A stretch of DNA of 64,000 nucleotides from NCBI GenBank assembly GCA_023384095.1, contig JAHDXT010000011.1, positions 1 to 64,000 on the forward strand, given 5' to 3'. Under the pieces are notes generated by a model. That model saw only the letters and a list, made by a program, of their open reading frames with translations, was not told the DNA's origin and did not search any database. The DNA is from Hyphomicrobiaceae bacterium (GTDB lineage: Bacteria; Pseudomonadota; Alphaproteobacteria; Rhizobiales; Hyphomicrobiaceae). Both the position numbers and the translations under genes were made by a program. Shown piece by piece: positions 52,391-61,522 of this stretch (position 1 is its first letter; every line of letters starts with the position of its first letter).

Positions 52391-53817
52391 GCCTGCCGCC
52401 CTTTTCCAGATCCATAGGCGTCCCGCAGCACCTCGAAGACGGCGCGGGCGGCCTGCGGCTCGCCCCCTTTCGGGCCGAGCGGCCGCGCCGCCGGGCGCCA
52501 GCCATAGATGTCGAGGTGTGCGAACGAGCCGGCGTTGCGCACGAAGCGGCGCAGGAACAGCGCCGCCGTCACAGAGCCGGCGAACGGCGCATCCGGGACG
52601 TTGTTCATGTCGGCCACCTCGCTGTCGAGGAGCCGCTCGTAGCCCTCCCAGAACGGCATCCGCCACAACGGGTCGCCGACTGCCAGCCCGGCCGCCGCGA
52701 GCTCGGCGGCGAGCGCATCGTCGTCGGTATAGAGCGGCGGCACGTCGGGCCCGAGCGCCACCCGGGCCGCCCCCGTCAAGGTCGCGAACGAGATCAGCCG
52801 GTCGGGCCGCTCCTCGTCGGCGAGCGTGAGTGCGTCCGCCAGCACCAGCCGCCCCTCGGCATCGGTGTTGCCGATCTCGACCGTACGGCCGGACCGGCTC
52901 CTCAGCACGTCCCCGGGACGGAAGGCGTCGCCCGAGATGCTGTTCTCCGCCGCGGGGATCAGCACGCGCAGCCGCACCGGGAGACTCAGGCCCATGATCA
53001 TGTGGGCGAGCGCCAGGGCAGCGGCGGCGCCGCCCATGTCCTTCTTCATGATGAGCATGCCGGCGGCCGGCTTGACGTCGAGCCCGCCGGTGTCGAAGCA
53101 GATGCCCTTGCCGACGAGAGTGATCTTGGGTGCGCCGGGTGCGCCCCAGACGAGGTCGATCAGGCGCGGGGCCCGCGCGCTGGCGCGGCCCACGGCATTG
53201 ATCAGCGGGAAGCCCGCCGCCAGCTCGTCGCCCGCCGTCACGCTGACCGAGGCGTCATGCCGCTCTGCCAGCCGGCGGACTGCGGCCTCGAGCTCGGCGG
53301 GACCGAGATCGCTCGCCGGCGTGTTGATGAGATCGCGCCCGAGCCAGACGGCCTCGACGATCCGCTCCACGGCGGACCGGTCGGCACCGGCGGGCAGCAC
53401 GAGGCCGGGCGGCGCCTCGCCGCCGTTCGACTTGTAGCGGCGGAAGCGGTAGGCCCCGAGGCCCCAGGCCACGGCGGCCGTCTCGGGCGCGTCGACGGGC
53501 GCGGCAAGCTGGTAGCGGCCTGGCGGCAGGCTGGCGGCAAGCTGGCCCAGGAGCAGCTCGGACGGGCCGCAAGGATCGCCGCGGGAGCCATCGCCCACGC
53601 CGAGCACCACGCCGGCCAGGTCCCCTTCCAGGCCGGGGATCGCCACCTGCTTCCTGGCCGCGCCCGTAAAGCCCATGGAGGCGAGCCACGCGCGCTGCAC
53701 CTCGCTCAATCCCTCGAGCGCGCCCGGCGGCTGGCCCTCGCCCACCATCCAGACCCGGCGCGCACCTGCCACGGGATCCGGTTCGAGGAACAGGCCTTCG
53801 ATGGAATCGTCGTTCAT
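52387..53817 (-). CDS. Leucyl aminopeptidase family (M17) protein
   Basis: Cytoplasmic di-metal aminopeptidase of 476 residues. The active-site signature NTDAEGRLVLADAL is intact; upstream are LVGKGICFDTGGLDVK (metal-binding Lys and Asp) and IMKKDMGGAAAAL. The N-terminal domain is poorly conserved, as usual for M17. It overlaps the NlpC/P60 gene by four bases, a pairing that suggests joint degradation of peptides, possibly murein-derived ones. The ribosome site AAAGGCA is moderate. Confidence 0.92.
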   Translation of the reverse strand: MNDDSIEGLFLEPDPVAGARRVWMVGEGQPPGALEGLSEVQRAWLASMGFTGAARKQVAIPGLEGDLAGVVLGVGDGSRGDPCGPSELLLGQLAASLPPGRYQLAAPVDAPETAAVAWGLGAYRFRRYKSNGGEAPPGLVLPAGADRSAVERIVEAVWLGRDLINTPASDLGPAELEAAVRRLAERHDASVSVTAGDELAAGFPLINAVGRASARAPRLIDLVWGAPGAPKITLVGKGICFDTGGLDVKPAAGMLIMKKDMGGAAAALALAHMIMGLSLPVRLRVLIPAAENSISGDAFRPGDVLRSRSGRTVEIGNTDAEGRLVLADALTLADEERPDRLISFATLTGAARVALGPDVPPLYTDDDALAAELAAAGLAVGDPLWRMPFWEGYERLLDSEVADMNNVPDAPFAGSVTAALFLRRFVRNAGSFAHLDIYGWRPAARPLGPKGGEPQAARAVFEVLRDAYGSGKGRQA

Positions 53818-54128
53818 GGTGCCTTTACATCACTGACGGGCGGAAATCTCGTGTCGGCGGTATACAAGACGCATGCCGGCCGACTCGGCCAGTGCGTTCT
53901 CTGCGACATAGCACATCACGGCACAGCCGGGACGCACTCCGGCTGATTCTCGAGCCGTGCGCGCTTGCTATCCGCTTGCGGCGTGCGCACTATCGACAGC
54001 GGTCAGGCTCGATGCGGCGATCGGCCGGCGATCGGCCCTTGGGCCTGCCATGTTTTGCTCCGCGGGATATGGTTTCTATTCTCGGCAAAACCATGCCGGC
54101 GAGGCGCCCAACCGCACGAGGGAGAGAC
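53818..54128. other. 311-base divergent gap
   Basis: Lies between the divergent M17 aminopeptidase and S10 carboxypeptidase genes. No gene, repeat or clear promoter consensus is seen; the plus-strand frame that continues through it lacks a ribosome site and has the composition of non-coding DNA. Confidence 0.45.
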
Positions 54129-55760
54129 ATGGCCGACCGCAACCCTTTCCTGCAATCGATGAGAGCCGTTGCGGTTGCCCTCGTCCTGACGGCAGGGGGA
54201 CCTGGGCCCGAGGTGCGCGCCGAGGATGCGCGACCGGCAGAGATCGAGCACCGGCTGCCGCAGGACTCGGCCACGGAGCACGCCCTCGAGCTTCCGGATC
54301 GCACGCTGCGCTTCAAGGCCACCGCAGGCTCGATCCCGATCACCAACGCCAAGGGCAAGGTCCTCGCGGAAATGGGCTACGTCGCCTACACCCTCGACGG
54401 CATGCCCGCCGGCCACCGCCCCGTCACGTTCGCGCTGAATGGCGGCCCCGGCTCCGCCTCTGCCTGGCTGCATATCGGCACGCTCGGCCCCTGGCGCGTC
54501 CGCATGGAGGAGGCCGCGGAATCGCCCTCCGCCCCCGCGCCGCTGCTGCCGAACGCGGAGACCTGGCTCGATTTCACCGATCTCGTCTTCATCGATCCGG
54601 TCGGCACCGGCTACAGCCAGATCGTCGCGGACGGCGGCGACAAGAACGACGGCGAGGACAGGAGCCGGCGGCGCACCGCCCGCGAGGGCGGCCGGGATGA
54701 AGGCGGGGCGAGCTACTTCTGGTCGATCTCGGGCGACGTCGACTCGATCTCCGAGTTCATTCAGAAGTGGACCTACAAGAACGAGCGACTCGCCTCCCCG
54801 AAGCTGCTGGTCGGCGAAAGCTATGGCGGGTTCCGCGCCCCGAAGATCGCGCGCCGGCTGCACAGCCACCATGGCATCGCGCTGAACGCGCTGGTCCTGG
54901 TCTCACCCGTGCTCGATTTCGGCGGCCGGCGGGAAAGCCACCCGCCGCTGGCCTTCGTCTCGCTGCTGCCGTCGCTGGCGGCGGCCGAGATGGAGCGGCG
55001 CGGCGAGGACGTCTCCCGCGAACGGCTCGATGAGGTCGAGGAGTACGCCAGGGGCCAGTACCTCAACGACCTGATGCGGGGGCCGCGCGATGCGGCTGCA
55101 CTGGAGCGCGTCGTGACGAGGGTGGCGCAGATCACCGGCCTCCCCGAGGTCGCGGTGAGGCGTTACGGCGGCCGCATCGGCGGGCGCACCTACAGCGAAG
55201 AGGTGAACCGGCCCAACGGCAAGGTCGCCAGCATGTACGACGCCAGCATCAGGGGGCTCGACCCCGACCCCACCTCGCGCCGGTCGCGCTACAGGGACCC
55301 GTTCACGACGGCGCTCAACGCGCCCATGACGAGCGCGATGCTGGAGCTCTACGGGGGCAAGCTCAACTACCGAACCGAGCGGCGGTACATCAAGATGAAC
55401 GGGGAGGTGAACCGGAGCTGGATCTGGGGCAATTCGCCGACGCCGCCGGAATCGGTCAGCGAGCTCAGGGAGGCACTGGCGCTCGATCAGAGCCTGCGCG
55501 CGCTGGTGGTCCACGGCTACACGGACCTCGTCACGCCCTACTTCGCGAGCGAGCTGGTCCTCGACCAGCTCCCGGCCTACGGTGAGGGGCAGCGGGTCGC
55601 CAGCGTCGTCTATCCAGGCGGCCACATGTTCTACAGCCGAGATCGCTCCCGCAAGGCGTTCCGCGAGGATGCGTTCAACCTGGTCGAACGGATCATCGTG
55701 GAGGCCAACGCGAACAAACCGCCTGCGCCCGCCCCGTCGATCGCGCCCGTGGCCAACTGA
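54129..55760 (+). CDS. Secreted serine carboxypeptidase, S10 family
   Basis: Periplasmic or exported carboxypeptidase of 543 residues from the ATG at 54129, which follows GGGAGAGAC; the frame opens at 53892. A signal peptide (about residues 1-34, ending VRA-E) precedes the alpha/beta hydrolase fold. GGPGSASAWLH forms the oxyanion region; the catalytic triad is Ser231 (GESYGG), Asp466 (HGYTDLVTPY) and His499 (YPGGHMFY). A charged insert with RRRTAREGGRDEGG lies near residues 180-195. Family members cleave C-terminal residues at acid pH. Confidence 0.9.
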   Translation: MADRNPFLQSMRAVAVALVLTAGGPGPEVRAEDARPAEIEHRLPQDSATEHALELPDRTLRFKATAGSIPITNAKGKVLAEMGYVAYTLDGMPAGHRPVTFALNGGPGSASAWLHIGTLGPWRVRMEEAAESPSAPAPLLPNAETWLDFTDLVFIDPVGTGYSQIVADGGDKNDGEDRSRRRTAREGGRDEGGASYFWSISGDVDSISEFIQKWTYKNERLASPKLLVGESYGGFRAPKIARRLHSHHGIALNALVLVSPVLDFGGRRESHPPLAFVSLLPSLAAAEMERRGEDVSRERLDEVEEYARGQYLNDLMRGPRDAAALERVVTRVAQITGLPEVAVRRYGGRIGGRTYSEEVNRPNGKVASMYDASIRGLDPDPTSRRSRYRDPFTTALNAPMTSAMLELYGGKLNYRTERRYIKMNGEVNRSWIWGNSPTPPESVSELREALALDQSLRALVVHGYTDLVTPYFASELVLDQLPAYGEGQRVASVVYPGGHMFYSRDRSRKAFREDAFNLVERIIVEANANKPPAPAPSIAPVAN

Positions 55761-55824
55761 CGCCGGGCCACGTCTGTCGCCAGAGGCCATGCTTCCCCGG
55801 CACACCCTTACGCTGGAGCCGAAT

Positions 55825-57906
55825 TCAAGCCGGCGCGATCCAGACGTGATTGTCGTGGAAAGCTGCGCCGCCGAACGGGGCGGCCTGGACGGCGCTCGTC
55901 AGCGTGTTCAGCCCTTCCTCGCCCTCGAACAGGGAGTTCGGCGGAATGCTCTCGACGATGACGACGCCGCGCTGCACGCCGTCGAACGCCTCGGCATGGA
56001 TCACGATCTCGCCGCGCTCGTTGCCCATCCGGATGCGCGCCCCGTCGCCGATCCCGAGCGCCGCCAGGTCGTCCGGGTGAATTTTCGCGCGTGGCCGCCC
56101 TTCCCTGGCGCGGCTCGACGGCATCTCGTTGAACGAGGAGTTGAGATAGCTGCGTGCCGGCGAGGTCGCGAGCCGAAACGGGTGCCGGGCGTCCGCCTTC
56201 TCGTTGACGTCCCAGTGGTCGGGAAGCGGCGGCGGCAGATGAGAGATGCCCCACTCGTGCTTGCGGCCCACCGGAACCTCGGGCCAGCCCGGCCGGAATC
56301 GGAACCTGCCGCCGGGATAGGCGAAGCCGTTCAGATAGTGCGCGGTCTCGAAATCGGGCTGGCAGTCGATCCACTTCCTCTCTTCCAGCTCCTCGAGGGT
56401 TCCCCAGCCCGATTTCCGCAGCGTCCAGTCGATGATCTCGCGCGGGGTCATGTCGAAACCGGCATGCTTCGCACCGACCCGCCGCGCCAGCCCGACGATC
56501 ACATCGTGGTTCGAGCGGCACTCGCCGGGGGGCTCGATAAGCTTAGGGCCGAGTAGAATGTACTGGTGCCCGCCACCCTGGTAGATGTCGTCGTGCTCGA
56601 GGAACATCGTCGCCGGCAGCACGATGTCGGCCATCTCTGCTGTCGCGGTCATGAAATGCTCGTGCACGCAAACGAACAGGTCCTCGCGGGCGAAGCCCTT
56701 CTTCACCAGCCGCTGCTCGGGCGCGACCTGCACCGGGTTCATGTTCTGGATGAAGAGCGCCGTCACGGGCGGGCCGTCGCCGATGTCATGAGGGTCGCCC
56801 GTCAGCACCGGGCCGATGCGCGACATGTCGAGCACGCGCACGCCCGGGTCGGCGGCGTCGAGCCCCTCGATCAGCGTCCTGTCCCAGCGGAAGATCGCGC
56901 CGTTGTTGTGAAACGCGCCGCCGCCCTCGTGCAGCCAGGCGCCGGTCACCGAGGCGATGCAGGAGGCGGCGTGCATGTTCACCGAGCCGTTGCGCTGGCG
57001 CGAGAAGCCGTAGCCGAGACGCAGGTACGTGCGCGGGGTCGTGCCGATCATGCGCGCGAACGTCTCGATCTCGGCGACGGCGAGGCCGGTGATGGCGCTC
57101 GCCCATTCCGGCGTGCGAGTCCTCAGGTGCGACTCGAGCTCGCGCGGGCAGTCGGTGTAGCGCTCCAGATAGGGCCAGTTGGCATAGCCGTCGCGGAAGA
57201 GGACATGCATGACGGCGCAGGCGAGCGCGCCGTCCGTGCCGGGCCTGAGGCAGAGCGCCAGGTCCGCCTGCTCCATCGTGGCGTTGCGATAGATGTCGAT
57301 GGCCACGATCTTCGCGCCCCGGGTCTTGCGCGCCCGGACGGCGTGGGTCATCACGTTGACCTGGGTGTTGACCGGATTGGTGCCCCAGATCACCACCAGG
57401 TCCGACTTCGCCATCTCGCGCGGGTCGGGACCGGCGAGCTTACCCGTTCCGGCGATGAAGCCGGTCCAGGCCAGCGTCGTGCAGATCGAAGCATACATCT
57501 CGGAGTAGCGCTTCGCATGCCGCAGCCGGTTGATGCCGTCGCGCATGACGAGCCCCATGGTGCCGGCGTAGTAAAAGGGCCAGACCGCCTCCGGCCCATG
57601 CTCGCGTTCCGCCGCGAGCATGGCCTCGGCCGTGATGTCGAGGGCATCGTCCCACGAGATGCGCTCGAAGCTGCGGGTGCCCTTGGGTCCCTTGCGGCGT
57701 AACGGGTAAAGCAGCCGGTCGGGATGATGGATGCGCTCGGCGTAGCGGGCGACCTTGGAGCAGATGACGCCGGCGGTATAGTCGTTGTCCTTGGCGCCGT
57801 GGATGCGGCCGATCCGGCCATTGCCGATGAGCTCGACATCGAGCGCGCAGGTGGACGGACAGTCGTGCGGGCAGGCCGAGTGGCCGACGGGAACCTTGGC
57901 GTCCAT
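55825..57906 (-). CDS. Molybdopterin oxidoreductase (bis-MGD family) with one [4Fe-4S] cluster
   Basis: A 693-residue enzyme of the DMSO reductase superfamily. The N-terminal cluster motif is Cys12-x3-Cys16-x3-Cys20-x28-Cys49, then RIHHPDRLLYPLRRKGPKG, typical of the superfamily. MGD-binding segments DLVVIWGTNPVNTQ and RLGYGFSRQRNG and the C-terminal Molydop_binding domain (from about residue 585) are present. No Tat signal is seen at the N-terminus, so it is probably cytoplasmic. No partner subunit is adjacent. Substrate unknown; I start at the ATG at 57906 after GGAAC, seven codons inside the frame. Confidence 0.85.
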   Translation of the reverse strand: MDAKVPVGHSACPHDCPSTCALDVELIGNGRIGRIHGAKDNDYTAGVICSKVARYAERIHHPDRLLYPLRRKGPKGTRSFERISWDDALDITAEAMLAAEREHGPEAVWPFYYAGTMGLVMRDGINRLRHAKRYSEMYASICTTLAWTGFIAGTGKLAGPDPREMAKSDLVVIWGTNPVNTQVNVMTHAVRARKTRGAKIVAIDIYRNATMEQADLALCLRPGTDGALACAVMHVLFRDGYANWPYLERYTDCPRELESHLRTRTPEWASAITGLAVAEIETFARMIGTTPRTYLRLGYGFSRQRNGSVNMHAASCIASVTGAWLHEGGGAFHNNGAIFRWDRTLIEGLDAADPGVRVLDMSRIGPVLTGDPHDIGDGPPVTALFIQNMNPVQVAPEQRLVKKGFAREDLFVCVHEHFMTATAEMADIVLPATMFLEHDDIYQGGGHQYILLGPKLIEPPGECRSNHDVIVGLARRVGAKHAGFDMTPREIIDWTLRKSGWGTLEELEERKWIDCQPDFETAHYLNGFAYPGGRFRFRPGWPEVPVGRKHEWGISHLPPPLPDHWDVNEKADARHPFRLATSPARSYLNSSFNEMPSSRAREGRPRAKIHPDDLAALGIGDGARIRMGNERGEIVIHAEAFDGVQRGVVIVESIPPNSLFEGEEGLNTLTSAVQAAPFGGAAFHDNHVWIAPA

Positions 57907-58066
57907 GTTTCGTTCCAATGCATGCATCGGGCACAGGCCTGAACGCTACCGGGTTTAACCGAAGGATGAAAGCGCATCGCGGCCGGTGGCGTCGCAGTGT
58001 AGTGTCCAAGCACCTGACTGCGGGTGTGCCCGGGGCTGACAGCAGGGGGCGCGAACGGAGATGGGA

Positions 58067-58354
58067 ATGAGGCTGTTACTTGCCATTCTGGTCGCATCAG
58101 GCGTCATGGCGGCGGTCCCCGACACCGCCGACGCCCGCAAGAAGTCACGCCAGGCCTACATCTGCCGGGACTGCGGCCCGCCGCCTTATCAGGCCTACGA
58201 GCCGCGCAGGCGCAGCTATGGGTACCGCTATCGTGAATCCGAGCACTCGGATTCGACCGAGTGCATCGAGGCGCGCGCGCTCGATCCCGGGGGCAACTAT
58301 GCGGACTACCCCTGCTGGGCGCAGCGGGCACTGGCTCCGAAGAAGCAGTTCTGA
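58067..58354 (+). CDS. Small secreted protein with CxxC and paired cysteines
   Basis: Unrecognised 95-residue protein. GGAG lies six bases before the ATG at 58067; an in-frame ATG at 58061 overlaps that site and is less likely. A signal peptide (MRLLLAILVASGVMAAV) is cleaved near ADA-R. The mature chain is basic and Tyr-rich with CRDCG (CxxC), a Ser/Asp stretch, and later single cysteines in STECIEAR and DYPCWAQR, four in all, which could form disulfides. Confidence 0.7.
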   Translation: MRLLLAILVASGVMAAVPDTADARKKSRQAYICRDCGPPPYQAYEPRRRSYGYRYRESEHSDSTECIEARALDPGGNYADYPCWAQRALAPKKQF

Positions 58355-58382
58355 CGAGCTGTCGGCAGCAGCGCTTCCATGA

Positions 58383-58904
58383 TCACGGCGTGGGCCGCGG
58401 TAATTCCGGCATGAACGGCAGGTCGGTCGGCTCCGGCTTGGCGCCGAGTTGGGTGAGCAGGCAATGGACCTGCCCGCGGTGATGGGTCTGGTGATTGAAG
58501 AGGTGTGTCACCAGCAGCCATCTCGGCCGCGTCAGCTCTCGGCCGGCTGCGCCTGAGTACCAGCTCAGATCGCCTTCGAGCGCCGCTGGCGCGAGGCTGT
58601 CTGCCCAGGCCAGGATTGCCTCGTCGCTGGCCCGGCGCTCGCTGGCGAGCACGTTCCAGTCCTGATGATAGTCGACCGACTCGCCGATGCTTTTCGGGCC
58701 GGGCGCCGGCCATCCGGCCAGCCGGTGCATCCAGATCCTGTCAGCCCAGAGCAGATGGTTGAGCGTGGCGTGGATCGATCCGAGGAACGCGCCCCGCGGC
58801 TCCTTGCGCCTGACGTCGTCCAGCGTATCCGCCGCGCCATAGAGCGACTGGTTCTGCCAGCGATTATAGCGCGCCATGGTCTGGACGTAGGCAGGACCGA
58901 TCAT
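58383..58904 (-). CDS. DinB/YfiT-like putative metal-dependent hydrolase
   Basis: Four-helix-bundle DinB family protein of 173 residues. Metal-binding histidines are in HATLNHLLWADRIW (His50) and NHQTHHRGQVH, the DinB triad. ARYNRWQNQSLY at the start is the usual first helix. Relatives include bacillithiol and mycothiol transferases, but most proteobacterial members have no known substrate. Confidence 0.85.
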   Translation of the reverse strand: MIGPAYVQTMARYNRWQNQSLYGAADTLDDVRRKEPRGAFLGSIHATLNHLLWADRIWMHRLAGWPAPGPKSIGESVDYHQDWNVLASERRASDEAILAWADSLAPAALEGDLSWYSGAAGRELTRPRWLLVTHLFNHQTHHRGQVHCLLTQLGAKPEPTDLPFMPELPRPTP

Positions 58905-59160
58905 GGCTCCAGGATATCACTTTCGAGCACGGCGTCCTCGACGAGTCTTACGCTAGAGTCCGGCTGAGATTGAAACAGTAGCGACGAACGCATCTCCCCT
59001 CCCCCTTGCGGGGAGGGGCGGGGGTGGGGGTGCCCAGGTTTGGACGTTGCATTCGTGGCCTCACCCCACCCGCGCGGCTTTCGCCGCGCCGCCCTCCCCG
59101 TCAAGGGGAGGGCATCGTATCGCCACCCTATGACCCTCACGCTAGCGTCCTCTCCCGCTC
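58905..59160 (-). repeat. Dispersed palindromic repeat, family 1, copy E
   Basis: The core, 58994-59112, is oriented opposite to copies A and C: CCCCTCCCCC/GGGGAGGGG hairpin, G-run, CAGGTTTGGACGTTGCATTCGTGG-like centre, CACCCCACCCGCGC, GGCTTTCGCCGC hairpin and CCCTCCCC/GGGGAGGG. Flanks carry GAGATTGAAACAGTAGCGACGAACG on the left and TCGTATCGCCAC and GACCCTCA on the right, which match the flanks of copy C in reverse. It separates dinB from ndk, and no gene is seen in this gap. Confidence 0.75.
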
Positions 59161-59583
59161 TTACCCGACGATCTCGTCGAGCCGGAAGTTGAGTGCGATC
59201 TCGCGCTCGGCCGAGGCGGGGCTGTCGGAGCCGTGCACCGAGTTCTCGCCCACCGACCGGCCGTGGAGCTTGCGGATCGTGCCCTCGCCGGCCTTGGCCG
59301 GGTCGGTCGCGCCCATCACGTCGCGGTACCTAACGATGGCATTCTCGCCCTGCAGGACCTGGATGACGATCGGGTCGGATGTCATGAAGTCGCAAAGCTC
59401 GCCATAAAACGGTCGCGCTTTGTGCTCCTCGTAGAACTTCTCGGCCTGCGCCCTGGTCCAGCGCACGCGCCGTTGCGCGACGATTCGCAACCCGGACTTC
59501 TCGATCAGCGCATTGATGGCGCCGGTCAGGTTACGCTCGGTCGCGTCCGGCTTGATGATGGAGAATGTACGCTCGATGGCCAT
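59161..59583 (-). CDS. ndk: Nucleoside-diphosphate kinase
   Basis: Transfers gamma-phosphate between nucleoside triphosphates and diphosphates. The 140-residue length is exact. [18 protein letters not shown] opens the chain, and the phosphorylated His117 is in [18 protein letters not shown]. Stop codon lies immediately at the edge of repeat copy E. It is divergent from the AhpD-like gene with 81 bases between. Confidence 0.97.
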   Translation of the reverse strand: MAIERTFSIIKPDATERNLTGAINALIEKSGLRIVAQRRVRWTRAQAEKFYEEHKARPFYGELCDFMTSDPIVIQVLQGENAIVRYRDVMGATDPAKAGEGTIRKLHGRSVGENSVHGSDSPASAEREIALNFRLDEIVG

Positions 59584-59664
59584 CTCAGCTCTCTGCCCTA
59601 AGGTTTGCCGCTCGTTGGCGCCGGGTTATAGCTGCAGCCCCGCAGGCCAGCAAGTGAGGCAGCC

Positions 59665-60057
59665 ATGAAGCCGGTCGAGGAGAAGAACGCGCCCCGTGAG
59701 GTGAAGGCCGTCTTCCGCGACATCAAGGCGACGCGCAAGACGGACCAGGTGAACAACTTCTGGAAGTACCTGGCCAACGAGCCGCGGATGCTGAAGCACA
59801 CCTGGGAGAGCCTGAAGGCCGTCATGGGGCCGGGCGCGCTCGATCCGCTGACGAAGGAGCTCGTCTACCTCGCCGTCTCGATCACCAACAACTGCGAGTA
59901 CTGCATGGCGAGCCACGGCGCGGCCGCCCGCGCCAAGGGCGCCAGCGACGCCCAGCTCAACGAGCTCTACGCCGTGGTCGGCCTCGCCAATATGACCAAC
60001 CGGCTGGCGAACGCCTATCGCGTGCCGGTCGACGAGCAACTCCAGGAGAAGCCCTGA
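59665..60057 (+). CDS. AhpD/carboxymuconolactone decarboxylase-like protein
   Basis: All-helical protein of 130 residues with the redox-active pair Cys77-x2-Cys80 and His84 in NNCEYCMASHGAAARAKG, which is the AhpD peroxidase signature rather than that of true decarboxylases. Likely a cytoplasmic thiol peroxidase or disulfide reductant. GAGGCAGCC precedes the ATG. Confidence 0.85.
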   Translation: MKPVEEKNAPREVKAVFRDIKATRKTDQVNNFWKYLANEPRMLKHTWESLKAVMGPGALDPLTKELVYLAVSITNNCEYCMASHGAAARAKGASDAQLNELYAVVGLANMTNRLANAYRVPVDEQLQEKP

Positions 60058-60174
60058 GCATGAGCCTCTCCGAGCGACATATCCCAGGCGGCGGCAGCCG
60101 GCGCTTGCTGCCGGGCGGAATGCCGCCTTATGCTCTGTGTCGGCGTATTCTGCGGCGAGGTTCGTGAGCGGGCG

Positions 60175-61437
60175 ATGGCGGGGGCTGCTCCTCAGGTCGA
60201 GTGGTATATCGCGCGGGACGGGCAGCAGTACGGCCCGTTGAGCGACGTGGAGATGCGCAAGTTCGTCGAGCTCGGTCACCTGCGCCCGGCCGATCTCGTG
60301 TGGCGTCAGGGCTTCCCCGACTGGCGTCCGGCTCCCGCCGTCTTCCCGACGCCGGCTCCGATCCCGCCTCCCGCCCCGCCGCGGCCCGAGCCGCGCCCGG
60401 CATCGCGGCCGGCACACCACCCCGCCGCCGCCCGCGCAGCATCGCCCCAGCGCGGGTACCGCACAGCCGCGCCCCAGCAGAGCCATCGCGCGGTCGAGCG
60501 CGCCGCGCCTGCTCCCAGTCAGCTCGCAGTTGCCGCGTCTTTCGACGACGAACGCGATCACGACGACGAGGACGACGACCTGCAGGCGGAGCCGTCCCGC
60601 GGGTTGGGGCGCCGCATCGGCTTGATGCTCGTGCTGGTCGCGCTGCTCGGAGGCGCAGGCTGGCTGGCCATGGGCTACATCGAGAACCCGGCGAGGCTCG
60701 TCGAGCTGCTTCGGACCGAGACCCGCAGCGAGCCGTCCGCCGAGGTTCTGCGGTCGCAGCCGTTCCAGGGGCTCGGCAACAGCGCCGAGGAGATCGACGC
60801 GGCGTTCCAGCGCGCGGCCCTGTGGCAGGTCATCAAGCGCGAGTTTCCGGACTGGTACCGGGAGCGTCTGCAGCAGGCGGTCGAGCTGAAAGCGAAGAGC
60901 AGCGACGACGCGACCGTCGCACGCCGTCTGGCGGAGGCCGTCGTCGCGCTGCGGCGCAAGCATGCCGATCAGGCGCTGGCCGCGTCGCCGGGTGCTTTGC
61001 GCAGCATCGCCGAGAGCTTCCTCGCCAACCTCGAGCACCTGTCGGCTCACAGCATCGAGGCGTGCTACGGGTTCATCAGCCAGGGCGAGATCAACCCCCA
61101 GGTGCTCGAGCTGATGGGCTCGCCGGAGTACGTCCAGCCGCTGCAGCGTCAGGTGACGGCCGTGTTTTCCGCCGTAGCCGAGGGGCGCAAGTCGCCGCAG
61201 ACGCATCTGCCGCCGCGGCAATCCGACTACCAGGCGCTGAAGCAGGCGCTGGCGGCCCGCGGCTGGACCGAGAAGGAGGAGCAGCTCTTCTCCGATCCGC
61301 AGGCCCTGGCGCGGGCAGCGCCGCAGGATGTCTGCAGGCTGGTGCAGGACTGGTTCGCCGCCCAGCTCTCGATTGCGGACAGGGGCGTTCAATTGCGGCT
61401 CTTGATCGAGTCGCTGAAGCCCGTCGTGGCTGGGTGA
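60175..61437 (+). CDS. GYF_2 (DUF4339) domain membrane protein
   Basis: A 420-residue protein of unknown role. Residues about 8-50 form a GYF_2 domain (WYIARDGQQYGPLSDVEMRK and VWRQGFPDWRPA), usually a protein-protein contact module that recognises proline-rich stretches. A Pro/Ala/Arg-rich linker (50-120), an acidic stretch (DDERDHDDEDDD) and one transmembrane helix (about 149-168) follow; the C-terminal 250 residues are helical with no family I recognise. The ATG at 60175 has a weak ribosome site; the frame opens at 60130. Confidence 0.78.
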   Translation: MAGAAPQVEWYIARDGQQYGPLSDVEMRKFVELGHLRPADLVWRQGFPDWRPAPAVFPTPAPIPPPAPPRPEPRPASRPAHHPAAARAASPQRGYRTAAPQQSHRAVERAAPAPSQLAVAASFDDERDHDDEDDDLQAEPSRGLGRRIGLMLVLVALLGGAGWLAMGYIENPARLVELLRTETRSEPSAEVLRSQPFQGLGNSAEEIDAAFQRAALWQVIKREFPDWYRERLQQAVELKAKSSDDATVARRLAEAVVALRRKHADQALAASPGALRSIAESFLANLEHLSAHSIEACYGFISQGEINPQVLELMGSPEYVQPLQRQVTAVFSAVAEGRKSPQTHLPPRQSDYQALKQALAARGWTEKEEQLFSDPQALARAAPQDVCRLVQDWFAAQLSIADRGVQLRLLIESLKPVVAG

Positions 61438-61522
61438 GCAGAGCTCCCGCGACGACCGGCTCGCCGCGAGAGCCGCGACGCGAAGGGTGACATTCCCCTC
61501 CCGAGCCGCTATCCCCGCACGC

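Noticed and set aside
59018-59113. Repeat copy E as an intrinsic terminator of ndk or dinB
   Set aside because: Hairpins are strong but there is no T-run, and the same element also occurs within the hut operon, so termination is not shown.
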